Assembly (NCBI GenBank): GCA_044339595.1
Contig: JBIIVF010000006.1
Coordinates: 1-41,317, forward strand
Direction: 5' to 3'
Source: CAZTGZ01 sp044339595
GTDB lineage: Bacteria > Bacteroidota > Bacteroidia > NS11-12g > UBA9320
DNA: 41,317 bases
The translations under genes and the position numbers were made by a program. The notes under the pieces are model-generated. The model made no database searches. It was not told the origin of the DNA and saw only the letters and a list, made by a program, of their open reading frames with translations. Below are positions 17,313 to 26,530 of the stretch, one piece after another; the first letter of the stretch is position 1; each line of letters opens with the position of its first letter.

Positions 17313-18611
17313 CTACAACCCAAACTTCGTGCGATACTTATCGTACTGCATCCTCTGCCCGTTCAACATCGGGATTTCCCTTCCTTGTATAAAGGCTTCG
17401 CTGATTACATTGCTTTTCATGTCGAGCAAATCCCCTTCAGCGATGATCAAGGTGGCATCTTTCCCTGCCTCTATACTTCCGCAACTTTTATCCACGCCAA
17501 GCATCTTCGCCGGATTTAAAGTAACCGAAGCGAGGGCTTCCTCTTTGCTCAAACCGTAAGCAACGGCATTGCCGGCTTGAAAGGCTACATTGCGCTGTTG
17601 CCAGCTGTTTACATCGGTGATTGAAAACAACACCCCGCTGTCTTTCAGTACTTTGGGCAATCGGTACACCAAATCGATCGGATCATCTTGTCGACCCGGC
17701 AAACGATGGGTTCGTGTAATGACTACCGAGGCACCGGCTTTGCGCAATTCTGCGGTGACCATCCAGGCGTCTGCTCCTCCCACAATGACAGGTTTAATAC
17801 CGTAATCCGTTGCAAAAGCAAGAGCCGAAGTAATAGCAATGCGATCATCTGCATGAATCATCAGTTTACAACTGCCGTTGAAGAGTCCGCGCATGGCTTC
17901 ATATTTTAAATGCACCGTTTCGGGTTTCTTGAGGGCTGCATAGGCCTTTGCTTCTTCAAAAACCTTTCGCAATTCGAGCATTTCTGCATCCCAGTGCTGG
18001 GAGACCGTTTCTCCGGGTTCTGCCCACCATCCGGTGGAATAAGAAGAGGCCGGCCAGTTTAAATGCATGGTCACATCGGTCGCCACGGCAGCATCCTGCC
18101 AGTTCCAGGCATCCAGCTGCACGAGACTGCCGGTGCCGGAGATTCTTCCGCCATCGGGCTTGATTTCTGCCATCAATACCCCATTAAATTTCACGGTAGG
18201 TATAATCACTGACTCGGGATTATAGGCAACAATTGAACGCACATTCATGTTGAGGTGGCCGGTTTCGTGATAATCACGGGTGGCCCTTACAGCGTCAATC
18301 TCATTCAATCCGAGTATGGTATTCAAGGCAATCAAACCGGGATAAATGTGCTTTCCGGTGGCATCTACACTCCGGAATTCATTCTTTAAATATTTTCTCC
18401 GCGCTTCATCATCCATTTTACCGGCATATACAATGCGCCCCTTATCGAAATGGACTAACCCCTGCTCTATGACGGTGCCGTTGCCGATATGCAGCGTACC
18501 GTTGAACAAGGTGATGGGCTCCTGCTGATCTCTGGCCGGCATGAGTATTTGCGCATGGACCATCGCCGCGCTAAAAAAGAAGGTAAGTAGGGTGGTTATT
18601 AGCTTATTCAT
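17313..18611 (-). CDS. secreted amidohydrolase-family protein lacking the HxH metal motif
   Basis: This 432-residue exported protein starts MNKLITTLLTFFFSAAMVHAQ, a signal peptide. It has the amidohydrolase (imidazolonepropionase-like) fold: an N-terminal composite beta-sandwich (LFNGTLHIGNGTVIEQGLVHF), a barrel, and the closing segment SVTLNPAKMLGVDKSCGSIEAGKDATLII. Where active members have PGLIDxHxH, it reads PGLIALNTI (residues 91-99), so both metal-binding histidines are replaced (N97, I99). It overlaps the 3' end of the upstream amidohydrolase by 8 nt and is the third gene after panC and that gene. It is probably not a standard metal hydrolase; it may be a non-catalytic partner of its larger neighbour. 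A start at 18620 is also possible. Confidence 0.8.
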   Translation of the reverse strand: MNKLITTLLTFFFSAAMVHAQILMPARDQQEPITLFNGTLHIGNGTVIEQGLVHFDKGRIVYAGKMDDEARRKYLKNEFRSVDATGKHIYPGLIALNTILGLNEIDAVRATRDYHETGHLNMNVRSIVAYNPESVIIPTVKFNGVLMAEIKPDGGRISGTGSLVQLDAWNWQDAAVATDVTMHLNWPASSYSTGWWAEPGETVSQHWDAEMLELRKVFEEAKAYAALKKPETVHLKYEAMRGLFNGSCKLMIHADDRIAITSALAFATDYGIKPVIVGGADAWMVTAELRKAGASVVITRTHRLPGRQDDPIDLVYRLPKVLKDSGVLFSITDVNSWQQRNVAFQAGNAVAYGLSKEEALASVTLNPAKMLGVDKSCGSIEAGKDATLIIAEGDLLDMKSNVISEAFIQGREIPMLNGQRMQYDKYRTKFGL

Positions 18612-21531
18612 GGTCTTCATCTATATCGTCGCAATGGTAAAGTTTCTCTTTAATTTCGGCAGGTTTTCGGGTTGGTTCGCCATTTTTTGCTGCCTGATGC
18701 ATGGCTTTCCAAAGGCGTTCCTTTTCTGCTTGCACCTTTTGCTGCATCATCCAATCGGTTTGTTCTTCGTAATATATACGGCCATCGACCCACGTGGTGA
18801 GAGCCTTGGCATATACCGACAAGGGATCTTGATTCCAAAGCACCAGGTCGGCATCCTTTCCCACGGCAATGCTGCCGGTCTTTTGATCGATATGCAACAT
18901 TTTTGCCGGATTGATGGTGATCATCTTCATGGCATCTTCGGGTTTCATATTGCCGTATTTCAAGGATTTTGCGGCTTCCTGATTCAGCCTTCTGCCCATT
19001 TCGGCATCGTCTGAATTGATGCCGGTTAAGATGCCCATCTCGTTCAACAAGGCGGCATTAAAAGGAATGGCATCATTCACTTCGAATTTGTATCCCCACC
19101 AGTCTGAAAAGGTGCTCGCAGCAGCGCCATGGGCTTTCATTTTGTCTGCCACCTTATATCCTTCTAAAATATGGGTGAAAGTGTTCACTTTGAAACCCAG
19201 TGAATCACCGAGATGCATGAGCATGTTGATTTCTCCCTGCTGATAGGAGTGACAAGTGATATAGCGCTTTCCTTCGAGTATTTCACACAACGCATCCAAC
19301 TCGAGGTCTTGTTTAAAACCGGGTGTGCCTGCAGTTTTTTTGTATTCCCTGGCACGAATGAATCCATCGGCAATGATTTGCTCTACGCCCATGCGGGTTT
19401 GTGGGAAGCGCGAAACATTGCGGTCACCCCAATTGCTCTGCTTCACATTTTCGCCCAGTGCAAATTTGATAAACTTATGATTGTACCCTCTTTTGAGTTC
19501 TTCGGCAGAAGCACCATAGCGCATTTTGATCAAAGCGGTTTGTCCGCCGATGGCATTGGCACTGCCGTGCAATAAATGTGAGGTGGTTACTCCTCCGGCC
19601 AGCTGACGGTAAATGTTGATGTCTTGCGGAAAGACCACATCTTCGATGCGCACTTCTGAAGTGACGGATTGAGTTCCTTCATTCACGCCCTGACTGATGG
19701 CAATGTGGCTGTGTTCGTCTATAATGCCCGGGGTTAAGTGTTTACCGGTTCCGTCAATGACTTTCCAACCTTGATTCGGGGCCAATTCTTCCTGGATGGC
19801 TTTAATCTTTCCGTTTTCAATCAACACATCCCAACCCGATTGGATGCCCTCTTTTTCACAGGTCCATACCTGTACATTTTTGATCAGCGTAATGCTATCC
19901 TTCCAGTCATATTGATACGGCAAGCGGAATGTATAGCCGGCGGGAATCTCCTTCTTAAGGGTATCCTTCGCTTTATCGGGTAGTGCACTTCTTAATCCTA
20001 TATACTGCCCTTCTTTTCCGGCCGGACTGAGCGATTTCAACTCCACATTATTCTGACGAAGATTAAATTCGAACACCTGGTCTTGTGTTACGATTCTGTA
20101 AGGCAAGGCATGCACTTCCACCGATTTTTTACCGGAGATTTCAGGAAACACCCATTTTAAAGCAGGAGCAGCGCGCTTTCCGGTTAATTCAAATACCATA
20201 GAATCGGAGGCGTTTTTACCGGTGAGCACATATCTGCCGCGAGCATCCGGCAATTGCTGATCGGCTTCGGCGTAATATGTTCCTGACAAACATTGCCCAT
20301 AAAAGGAAGTCTTTTCGTCGAAGTAATTTCCATCCGTAATAAAAAAGGAAGCCTGCATACCCGGCTCAAGGTTGCCGATTTCGGCAGAAGCCCGAATCAA
20401 TCCGGCAGGAGTGGCGGTCAGTGCTTGCAGAATGTCTTTTTCCGTGAGTCCGTAAGCCATTATTTTTATCAGGGCACTTTTGAACTCAGCGTCATTTTTC
20501 AATCCGCTGAAAGTGAACGAAAATGGAATATTCTCTTTGCGCAATAAATAGGCATTGGCCGGTGCCATTTCCCAATGCTGCATATCGATGAGTCGGGTAT
20601 TGAGCAAATCTGCTGAGGTTTTGAGCTCATAGGCAGCAGGAAATGTGAGGGGCAGGATGACGGCAGCACCACTTTTTTTCAATTCAGCGATGTATTGATA
20701 TTCATCGCCACCGCCGCGCATGATAAACTGCAATCCGAATTCATCGCCAATTTTATCTGCCCTGAGGAGATTGTGTATTCCCCCTGCATCAAAAATACAA
20801 GGCATTTTTTGTTGTTGATGGAGCGCTGCCAATGACGAGTTGGTTTCCTTCGGGGATGCAGAAACGTACCATTTGGCATCATAAAAAGCTTGACGCAGCA
20901 ACGCGATGCTTCCCATCAAAGAAGATGGAAAAGATTGAGCACTCATGCCTTTATTGAAGGAAAAATGAGCGGATACATTGGTTTTGAACAGCACGGTATT
21001 CTCTCTTTCCGGTGCCAGCGAGACCAAAGCTCCTGTGCCTCTGGCAATACCGTCTGCACGATGGGCAACCACCCAGCCAAATCCTGATTTTCTCAGATTG
21101 GCGGATGCTTTGGCATCGGTGCTGAAATACGTGGAGGCTTCTGTTTCAGGATGAATGGCATCGTTCCAGTAATGCGATCCGGAGCGGACACTGTGTTCTT
21201 CCGATTGTCTTCCGGAAGATTCGCGCTTGATTTCGGGCATGCCATACTGACTGTTTAAATCAATGAAGGAAGGATAGGCCCACAAGCCTTTCATGTCTTT
21301 GATGACGTATCCATCCGGAATTTTGACCCCGGCACCTGCCGCTGAAATTTTACCGGCTGAGACCAAAATGGTAGCATCCTGAATTTGCTCTCCGGTATTT
21401 TTTACCAGCGTTAAGTGGGTGTATGCCGTGGGAGGCGAAAATTGATCTTCCACCCCATTTACGGGGAAGGTTCTTTGGGCATACAAACGGGTGGTTATCA
21501 AAAGACAACCGTATAGAATGAGTTTCTTCAT
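18604..21531 (-). CDS. large secreted amidohydrolase with two amidohydrolase-like halves
   Basis: This 975-residue exported protein has a signal peptide (MKKLILYGCLLITTRLYAQ). The N-terminal half (about 35-480) is amidohydrolase-like but reads YPSFIDLNSQYG where HxH is expected (N93, Q95), so its metal site is lost. The C-terminal half (about 570-960) looks active: TPGIIDEHSHIA with H607 and H609, then ITCHSYQQGE, NTFTHILEGYK, INSDDAEMGR and ITINPAKMLHIDQKTGSIAVGKDADLVLW. It starts 1 nt after the panC stop and overlaps the next amidohydrolase by 8 nt, so the three genes form one transcript. The family includes dipeptidases and imidazolonepropionase-like enzymes; the substrate here is unknown. 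The start at 21531 is chosen because it opens a clean signal peptide. Confidence 0.85.
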   Translation of the reverse strand: MKKLILYGCLLITTRLYAQRTFPVNGVEDQFSPPTAYTHLTLVKNTGEQIQDATILVSAGKISAAGAGVKIPDGYVIKDMKGLWAYPSFIDLNSQYGMPEIKRESSGRQSEEHSVRSGSHYWNDAIHPETEASTYFSTDAKASANLRKSGFGWVVAHRADGIARGTGALVSLAPERENTVLFKTNVSAHFSFNKGMSAQSFPSSLMGSIALLRQAFYDAKWYVSASPKETNSSLAALHQQQKMPCIFDAGGIHNLLRADKIGDEFGLQFIMRGGGDEYQYIAELKKSGAAVILPLTFPAAYELKTSADLLNTRLIDMQHWEMAPANAYLLRKENIPFSFTFSGLKNDAEFKSALIKIMAYGLTEKDILQALTATPAGLIRASAEIGNLEPGMQASFFITDGNYFDEKTSFYGQCLSGTYYAEADQQLPDARGRYVLTGKNASDSMVFELTGKRAAPALKWVFPEISGKKSVEVHALPYRIVTQDQVFEFNLRQNNVELKSLSPAGKEGQYIGLRSALPDKAKDTLKKEIPAGYTFRLPYQYDWKDSITLIKNVQVWTCEKEGIQSGWDVLIENGKIKAIQEELAPNQGWKVIDGTGKHLTPGIIDEHSHIAISQGVNEGTQSVTSEVRIEDVVFPQDINIYRQLAGGVTTSHLLHGSANAIGGQTALIKMRYGASAEELKRGYNHKFIKFALGENVKQSNWGDRNVSRFPQTRMGVEQIIADGFIRAREYKKTAGTPGFKQDLELDALCEILEGKRYITCHSYQQGEINMLMHLGDSLGFKVNTFTHILEGYKVADKMKAHGAAASTFSDWWGYKFEVNDAIPFNAALLNEMGILTGINSDDAEMGRRLNQEAAKSLKYGNMKPEDAMKMITINPAKMLHIDQKTGSIAVGKDADLVLWNQDPLSVYAKALTTWVDGRIYYEEQTDWMMQQKVQAEKERLWKAMHQAAKNGEPTRKPAEIKEKLYHCDDIDEDHE

Positions 21532-21532
21532 G

Positions 21533-22375
21533 TTATAGTAAAATGTTGTCGAGCAATCGAACTCCCTCGTAGCGAACCACGACAAGGGCTGCAGGCTTTC
21601 GACTTTCTTCAATGTATTTCAAACGATTCAGATGGGTTCCATCCACCACCTCTAAATATTCAATGTGCGCCCCTTCATGTCTCTCAATTTCGTTTCGAGC
21701 CGTTTGAATGGCCAACGTGAGCGGATTTGTTTTTACATCTTCCTTCAACTGCAGCAAAGCCTGATAAACAAACCCCGCTCTCTTCCTGCCCGCCGGACTC
21801 AATCGTTCATTTCTCGAACTCATGGCCAATCCGTTGGGCTCTCTGATAATCGGACAAATGTGCATGTTTAGGTTGAAATTACAAATTTCGATGAGTTTTT
21901 GAATGACTGCCGTTTGTTGATAGTCTTTTTGTCCAAAATATGCGTGATCCGGACGAACAATCTCAAATAATCGCTTTACGACCCTTGCCACCCCGATAAA
22001 ATGACCCGGCCGCATCGCTCCTTCGAGCACATGTTCGATGTCTCCTAAATTAATTTGGGCATCGATATATTGTGGGTTAAAAACATCTTCCGGAGATGGA
22101 CAATAAACTGCATTCATTCCGCATTTATAAAGCATGTCGAGATCTTTTTCCAACGTTCGTGGATATAATTCGAAATCTTTGGGGTCATTGAACTGTTTTG
22201 GGTTGACAAAAATGCTAAAAAATGTATAATGACCATCAAAAATGGATTTTTCTGCGAGCGCAATGTGTCCTGAATGCAGGGCACCCATGGTGGGTACAAA
22301 GCCTATGGATTTACCCTTATCTCTCTGTAAATCTGAATCTTGCGTGACAAAATCTGCCGATCTAAATATCTTCAT
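21533..22375 (-). CDS. panC: pantoate--beta-alanine ligase (pantothenate synthetase)
   Basis: PanC condenses pantoate and beta-alanine with ATP to form pantothenate, the precursor of coenzyme A. The 280-residue protein shows the ATP-binding motif FVPTMGALHSGH (26-37), the FVNPKQFNDPKDFELYPRT substrate loop, HAYFGQKDYQQ, and MSSRNERLSPAGR near the C-terminal half. All are diagnostic of the family. The gene is divergent from the GT5-like gene; the 98-nt gap between them must hold both promoters. A minus-strand near-match to the -7 box (TAATTGTG, 22391-22398) is present. Two secreted amidohydrolase genes follow it in the same direction. Confidence 0.96.
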   Translation of the reverse strand: MKIFRSADFVTQDSDLQRDKGKSIGFVPTMGALHSGHIALAEKSIFDGHYTFFSIFVNPKQFNDPKDFELYPRTLEKDLDMLYKCGMNAVYCPSPEDVFNPQYIDAQINLGDIEHVLEGAMRPGHFIGVARVVKRLFEIVRPDHAYFGQKDYQQTAVIQKLIEICNFNLNMHICPIIREPNGLAMSSRNERLSPAGRKRAGFVYQALLQLKEDVKTNPLTLAIQTARNEIERHEGAHIEYLEVVDGTHLNRLKYIEESRKPAALVVVRYEGVRLLDNILL

Positions 22376-22436
22376 TTACTTAAAAAATACCACAATTACA
22401 AGTGGTTATACAGTCAAATTTGCAAATATTACCCGT

Positions 22437-22444
22437 TATCTTTG
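22437..22444 (+). promoter_or_regulatory. -7 promoter box (TATCTTTG) for the GT5-like/DUF4270 operon
   Basis: This is an exact TAnnTTTG match 29 nt before the ATG at 22474. A TTTG at 22419-22422 is 14 nt upstream of it, somewhat close for a -33 element. The predicted leader is about 20-25 nt. Confidence 0.55.
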
Positions 22445-22473
22445 CACACACCATAAATAATATTCACAACCGT

Positions 22474-23292
22474 ATGGAAAATAATCACAAAAAAGTTCTT
22501 TTTATTTCTTCAGAAATGGCGCCTTTTCTTGATACAACTACGGTATCTGAAATTGCCAGAGTTTTGCCTCAGGCCATTCAAGAACAAGACAACGAGGTGA
22601 GAATACTTGTACCCCGATTTGGTGTTATCAATGAAAGACGCAACCGCTTGCATGAAGTGGTGAGACTTTCAGGTATGAACATCACCATTGATGACAACGA
22701 CAATCCATTGACCATTAAAGTGGCTTCCATACCGGGAACCAAAATGCAGGTGTATTTTCTAGACAATGAAGATTATTTTCACCGCAAGTTTATTTACAAC
22801 GATGAAAATGATCAGTTTTTCAATGACAACGACGAGCGTGTCATTTTCTTTTGCAAAGGCGCCCTTGAAACGGTTAGAAAACTAGGATGGTATCCGGACA
22901 TTATCCATTGTCAAGGTTGGATGACCAGTTTGATTCCATTATACCTTAAAACTATTTATAAAGACGAGCCGGTATTCAAAAATGCCAAAATCGTTTACTC
23001 TATTTTCGATTCTTCATTTCAGGATTCATTGGGCAACGATTTCACCAGAAAAGCAGGGTTGAATCACATTACCGATGAAGACATGGCACCATTTGGAAAA
23101 GCGGATTGCAGCAGCTTGTACATGGGTGCAATTGCACATGCCGATGGAGTGGTGAAATGCAGTGAATGTATCGATCCGGAGGTAAATACTTACCTCAACA
23201 ACGTGAGCAACAAGCATGTAATGGAACACAAAGGAGATAGCATTGGCGAGGAATACACCAGTTTTTATGACACAGTGCTTTCAAGCAATTAA
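22474..23292 (+). CDS. truncated starch/glycogen synthase-like (GT5 N-terminal domain) protein
   Basis: This 272-residue protein resembles only the N-terminal Rossmann domain of GT5 starch/glycogen synthases (KVLFISSEMAPF ... NEVRILVPRFG ... PDIIHCQGWMTSLIPLYLKT). True GlgA proteins carry KxGGL after AP(F/L), binding ADP-glucose, and have a second GT-B domain of about 200 residues. Here the motif reads DTTTV and the second domain is absent, so glycosyltransferase activity is unlikely. I believe such short proteins are common next to panC in Bacteroidota. Its last 26 nt overlap the DUF4270 gene. The start at 22474 follows the promoter box; no earlier in-frame ATG would lie after it. Role unknown. 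Confidence 0.75.
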   Translation: MENNHKKVLFISSEMAPFLDTTTVSEIARVLPQAIQEQDNEVRILVPRFGVINERRNRLHEVVRLSGMNITIDDNDNPLTIKVASIPGTKMQVYFLDNEDYFHRKFIYNDENDQFFNDNDERVIFFCKGALETVRKLGWYPDIIHCQGWMTSLIPLYLKTIYKDEPVFKNAKIVYSIFDSSFQDSLGNDFTRKAGLNHITDEDMAPFGKADCSSLYMGAIAHADGVVKCSECIDPEVNTYLNNVSNKHVMEHKGDSIGEEYTSFYDTVLSSN

Positions 23293-24637
23293 AAACTGTT
23301 CCGGTCCGGCTATTTTCAAGATTCTACCCTTTCTTCTGATTGTAGGGCTTTTTAATGCCTGCAAAAATGAAGAAACAGACCTTGGTTTAAATTTGCTCCC
23401 TGTAAACGGCTCTCTTTATGGAACCGTGGCGGATACATTCAGTCATTTTGCCTGGACCGTTCCGGGTGATTCTATTAAAACCGATTCACTCAGCACGAAT
23501 ATACTCGGCGCATTGAATGATCCTGAATTCGGGGTAAGCAGCGCTTCCTTGTATGCGCAGGTTCGTTTGCCTGAGATCAACTTGAATTATGGCAGCAATC
23601 CCGTTTTGGATTCTTGTGTATTGATTTTAAAGTACGGAAGCAGCCTGATTGAAGGTCAACCCAAAAGCCAGCAGAAAATCAACGTTTACCGCGTAACGGA
23701 AGACTTAAAACCTGCGTCTGGGTACTACCAAAATACCCCCATTGCCTATGGCGCTAAGCTCGGATATTTTGAAGGAACTTTTTCTACTTCTGATTCTGTA
23801 CTATCCATATCAAAAGGGGATACCGTCATGCTTGCACCGCAAATGAGAATCCGTTTGAGTCAAAATTTCGGCAATGAATTGATTCAAACACCGGTTTCCA
23901 ATTACAGCAGTAATCTGGCGTTCATGAACTGGTTTAAAGGCATCGCCTTGATACCGGCCAGTGGTTCCATTCCTTCCGGAAGTGGTGCCATCGTGCCCAT
24001 TGAATTGGTGAATGCGGTTTCATCGCTGGTGGTTTATTACAACGATTCCCTGAAAAAGGAATTCAGTTTTACCGGTGAATCCGAACGCATACAACGTTAC
24101 AGTTTCAGCAATCGCCCATCCTCCATTCAGCAGCAGCTTAATGATCCGGGAAAAGCGAAACCTACCTCTTATGTGCAATCGATGTCAGGTGCCAAAGCCA
24201 GAATCAATATTCCGCACTTAACCAATTTGGTCAAAGACGGACGCAAGGTTTTGGTACAAGAAGCCAGCATCACTTTTTACCCGATGGCCGGAACCATTTC
24301 TTCTTTGCATCCCGCTCCTGAGCGTTTCCTCTTTATGGAAGTAGATTCTGTGACCGGAAAGAATATTCCTCTGATTGATTTGATTGATCAATTATTGCCC
24401 CCTTCGGGATGGCGTGGATATACCAACTACGGAGGTTTATACAATAAATCAGATGGAAGTATCACCTTTAGGTTCAACCGACATCTGCAATATATATTGG
24501 ATACCTATTTGGAAACCGGCGTTGACATCAATAAAGGGTTTTCTCTCAACCTTACCGGTGATTATCCGGTTACTGCAGGAAGATTTGTGGTAGATAATAC
24601 AAAAACCAAAATTCGTGTAGTGTACAACAAACTATAA
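23267..24637 (+). CDS. DUF4270 family lipoprotein
   Basis: This 456-residue predicted lipoprotein has a hydrophobic leader IFKILPFLLIVGLFNAC, with a likely lipidated Cys32. The body matches DUF4270 features: CKNEETDLGLNLLPVNG just after the lipobox, repeated beta-strand segments, LNDPEFGVSSASLYAQVRLP and a C-terminal GRFVVDNTKTKIRVVYNKL strand. Members are surface or periplasmic proteins of unknown function found in Bacteroidota. The ATG at 23267 lies inside the 3' end of the GT5-like gene in another frame (26-nt overlap), implying coupled translation. A TTG at 23243 is a less likely start. The DAHP synthase gene follows after 25 nt. Confidence 0.8.
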   Translation: MTQCFQAIKNCSGPAIFKILPFLLIVGLFNACKNEETDLGLNLLPVNGSLYGTVADTFSHFAWTVPGDSIKTDSLSTNILGALNDPEFGVSSASLYAQVRLPEINLNYGSNPVLDSCVLILKYGSSLIEGQPKSQQKINVYRVTEDLKPASGYYQNTPIAYGAKLGYFEGTFSTSDSVLSISKGDTVMLAPQMRIRLSQNFGNELIQTPVSNYSSNLAFMNWFKGIALIPASGSIPSGSGAIVPIELVNAVSSLVVYYNDSLKKEFSFTGESERIQRYSFSNRPSSIQQQLNDPGKAKPTSYVQSMSGAKARINIPHLTNLVKDGRKVLVQEASITFYPMAGTISSLHPAPERFLFMEVDSVTGKNIPLIDLIDQLLPPSGWRGYTNYGGLYNKSDGSITFRFNRHLQYILDTYLETGVDINKGFSLNLTGDYPVTAGRFVVDNTKTKIRVVYNKL

Positions 24638-24662
24638 AAGTGTGCATTTGTTAAATCAAGGT

Positions 24663-25532
24663 ATGTCTAATAATCATCATCCTTATCAGTTGGCCGGTTT
24701 CGAATGGAAAGGCAAATACACTGAAATTGACGTAAATGGCAGCAAAATTGGCGGTAACGAAATTTGCATTATTGCCGGTCCATGCGCAGTGGAAAGTGAA
24801 GAACAAATTGGCACCATTGCCAGTTTTCTCAGCAAACTGGGCGTAAAATTTCTGCGTGGCGGAGCCTATAAACCCAGAACCTCCCCTTATGCTTTTCAGG
24901 GCTTAAAGAAAGAAGGGCTCAAGTTACTAAAACAACAGTCTGAAAAACACGGTCTCAATATCGTTACCGAAGTAATGGACCTCAGCTTGCTTGATGAAGT
25001 ATATCCTTACACAGACATCATTCAAGTGGGCACCCGAAATATGAAGAACTACCAGTTTTTAAAAGAACTGGGAAAAGTCAAAAAACCCGTGCTTTTAAAG
25101 CGTGGTATGGATGCTACGATCGAAGAATGGTTGCTCGCCGCTGAATATATTCTGCTTGGCGGTAACGAAGATGTGATTTTGTGTGAACGAGGTATTCGCA
25201 CCTTCGATCATTCAACAAGAAACACCCTCGATTTATCTGCCGTACCGCAGATCAAACATTTCAGCCATTTGCCCGTTATTGTGGATCCGAGTCAGGGTAC
25301 CGGCATTCGTGAATTGGTCGTACCCATGTCGTTGGCAGCCATTGCAGCCGGTTCAGACGGTTTAATGATTGAAATTCACAACAACCCTGAACACGCCTTA
25401 TCTGACGGACCTCAATCATTATATCCGGAAGATTTTGCTCAAATGATACCGAAATTGAAGAAATTTGCCGAGGCAGCAGGCCGGACCATCGGGTTACAAG
25501 GCAAAATGAATTCTGAAACGGTAAAATTGTAA
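24663..25532 (+). CDS. aroF: 3-deoxy-7-phosphoheptulonate synthase (DAHP synthase)
   Basis: This enzyme condenses phosphoenolpyruvate and erythrose-4-phosphate, the first step of the shikimate pathway. The 289-residue protein belongs to the short class related to KDO8P synthase. Motifs include IIAGPCAVES (Cys metal ligand), FLRGGAYKPRTSPYAFQG, GTRNMKNYQFLKELG, PVLLKRGM, ILCERGIRTF, PVIVDPSQGTG and GLMIEIHNNPEHALSDGPQSL. I chose the ATG at 24663, preceded by AAGG; a GTG at 24642 would add 7 residues. No ACT regulatory domain is present, so feedback control, if any, lies elsewhere. It is 1 nt from asd and in the same operon. The symbol is by family and may be annotated aroG/aroA in relatives. 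Confidence 0.93.
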   Translation: MSNNHHPYQLAGFEWKGKYTEIDVNGSKIGGNEICIIAGPCAVESEEQIGTIASFLSKLGVKFLRGGAYKPRTSPYAFQGLKKEGLKLLKQQSEKHGLNIVTEVMDLSLLDEVYPYTDIIQVGTRNMKNYQFLKELGKVKKPVLLKRGMDATIEEWLLAAEYILLGGNEDVILCERGIRTFDHSTRNTLDLSAVPQIKHFSHLPVIVDPSQGTGIRELVVPMSLAAIAAGSDGLMIEIHNNPEHALSDGPQSLYPEDFAQMIPKLKKFAEAAGRTIGLQGKMNSETVKL

Positions 25533-25533
25533 G

Positions 25534-26526
25534 ATGAAAATAATCGTAGCCGGTGCCACCGGAATGGTGGGCTCTGTAATGTTAAAAGTGCTTGAAGAGA
25601 GCGGTCTTCCCATCACAGAAATCATACCTGTAGCATCTGAAAAATCGCAAGGACAACAAGTAAACTTTAAGGGGAAAGTCTTTAAGGTAGTGTCTTTTGA
25701 AAAAGCATTGGAATCAGGGGCCAAAGTAGCCGTATTTTCAGCCGGAGGAAGTGTTTCACTTCAAATGGCACCACTTTTTCGGGATAAAGGCATCTATGTG
25801 ATCGATAACAGTTCTGCCTGGCGCATGGAAAAAGGAATTCCTTTGGTGGTTCCTGAAATCAATGCGAACGTCATTCAAAAAGAAGATTATATCATTGCCA
25901 ATCCCAATTGTTCTACCATTCAAATGGTGATGGTTTTAGCGCCTCTTCAAAAAGCCTATGGCATCAAACGAGTGGTAGTGAGCACCTACCAATCGGTAAC
26001 AGGAACAGGTCAAAAGGCTTTGGCTCAAATGGAAGCAGAGCGCGCCGGAATCGAACCCGACCGGGTTTATCCGCATCCCATCGATCGAAATTGTATTCCA
26101 CAATGCGACACCTTTCTCGACAATGGGTACACCAAAGAAGAAATGAAAATGGTGAATGAACCGCGTAAAATCATGAATCTGCCGGAGTTACAAATCACCG
26201 CTACCGCTGTGCGTGTACCTGTGATGGGTGGCCACAGTGAATCTGTGAATGTAACATTCGAGCGAGATTTTGATTTGAGCGAAGTGAGAACCTTGCTCCA
26301 AAACACTCCCGGTGTGATCGTGCAGGACGACCCGGCTAAAAACTTATATCCCATGCCCTTATATGCCCATGATAAAAATGAAGTTTTCGTGGGAAGAATC
26401 AGGCGCGATGAATCAGCACCCAACAGCCTGAATCTCTGGATTGTAGCCGATAATCTTAGAAAAGGAGCTGCCACCAACGCTGTACAGATTGCTGAATATT
26501 TATATCAACACAACTTTTTGAATTAA
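25534..26526 (+). CDS. asd: aspartate-semialdehyde dehydrogenase
   Basis: Asd reduces aspartyl phosphate to aspartate semialdehyde with NADPH, the branch point for lysine, diaminopimelate, threonine and methionine. The 330-residue protein starts MKIIVAGATGMVGSVMLKVL, with the NADP-binding GATGMVG at 7-13. It contains the catalytic cysteine C126 in IANPNCSTIQM, and VPVMGGHSESV with the conserved histidine. It starts 1 nt after the aroF stop, and the reductase gene begins 4 nt after its end, so the three are tightly packed. It is the expected single-copy cell-wall/amino-acid gene. Confidence 0.96.
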   Translation: MKIIVAGATGMVGSVMLKVLEESGLPITEIIPVASEKSQGQQVNFKGKVFKVVSFEKALESGAKVAVFSAGGSVSLQMAPLFRDKGIYVIDNSSAWRMEKGIPLVVPEINANVIQKEDYIIANPNCSTIQMVMVLAPLQKAYGIKRVVVSTYQSVTGTGQKALAQMEAERAGIEPDRVYPHPIDRNCIPQCDTFLDNGYTKEEMKMVNEPRKIMNLPELQITATAVRVPVMGGHSESVNVTFERDFDLSEVRTLLQNTPGVIVQDDPAKNLYPMPLYAHDKNEVFVGRIRRDESAPNSLNLWIVADNLRKGAATNAVQIAEYLYQHNFLN

Positions 26527-26530
26527 CATT

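Noticed and set aside
22474..23292. Complete glycogen synthase (glgA)
   Set aside because: The protein lacks KxGGL and the whole C-terminal GT-B domain, so the enzyme name is not justified.
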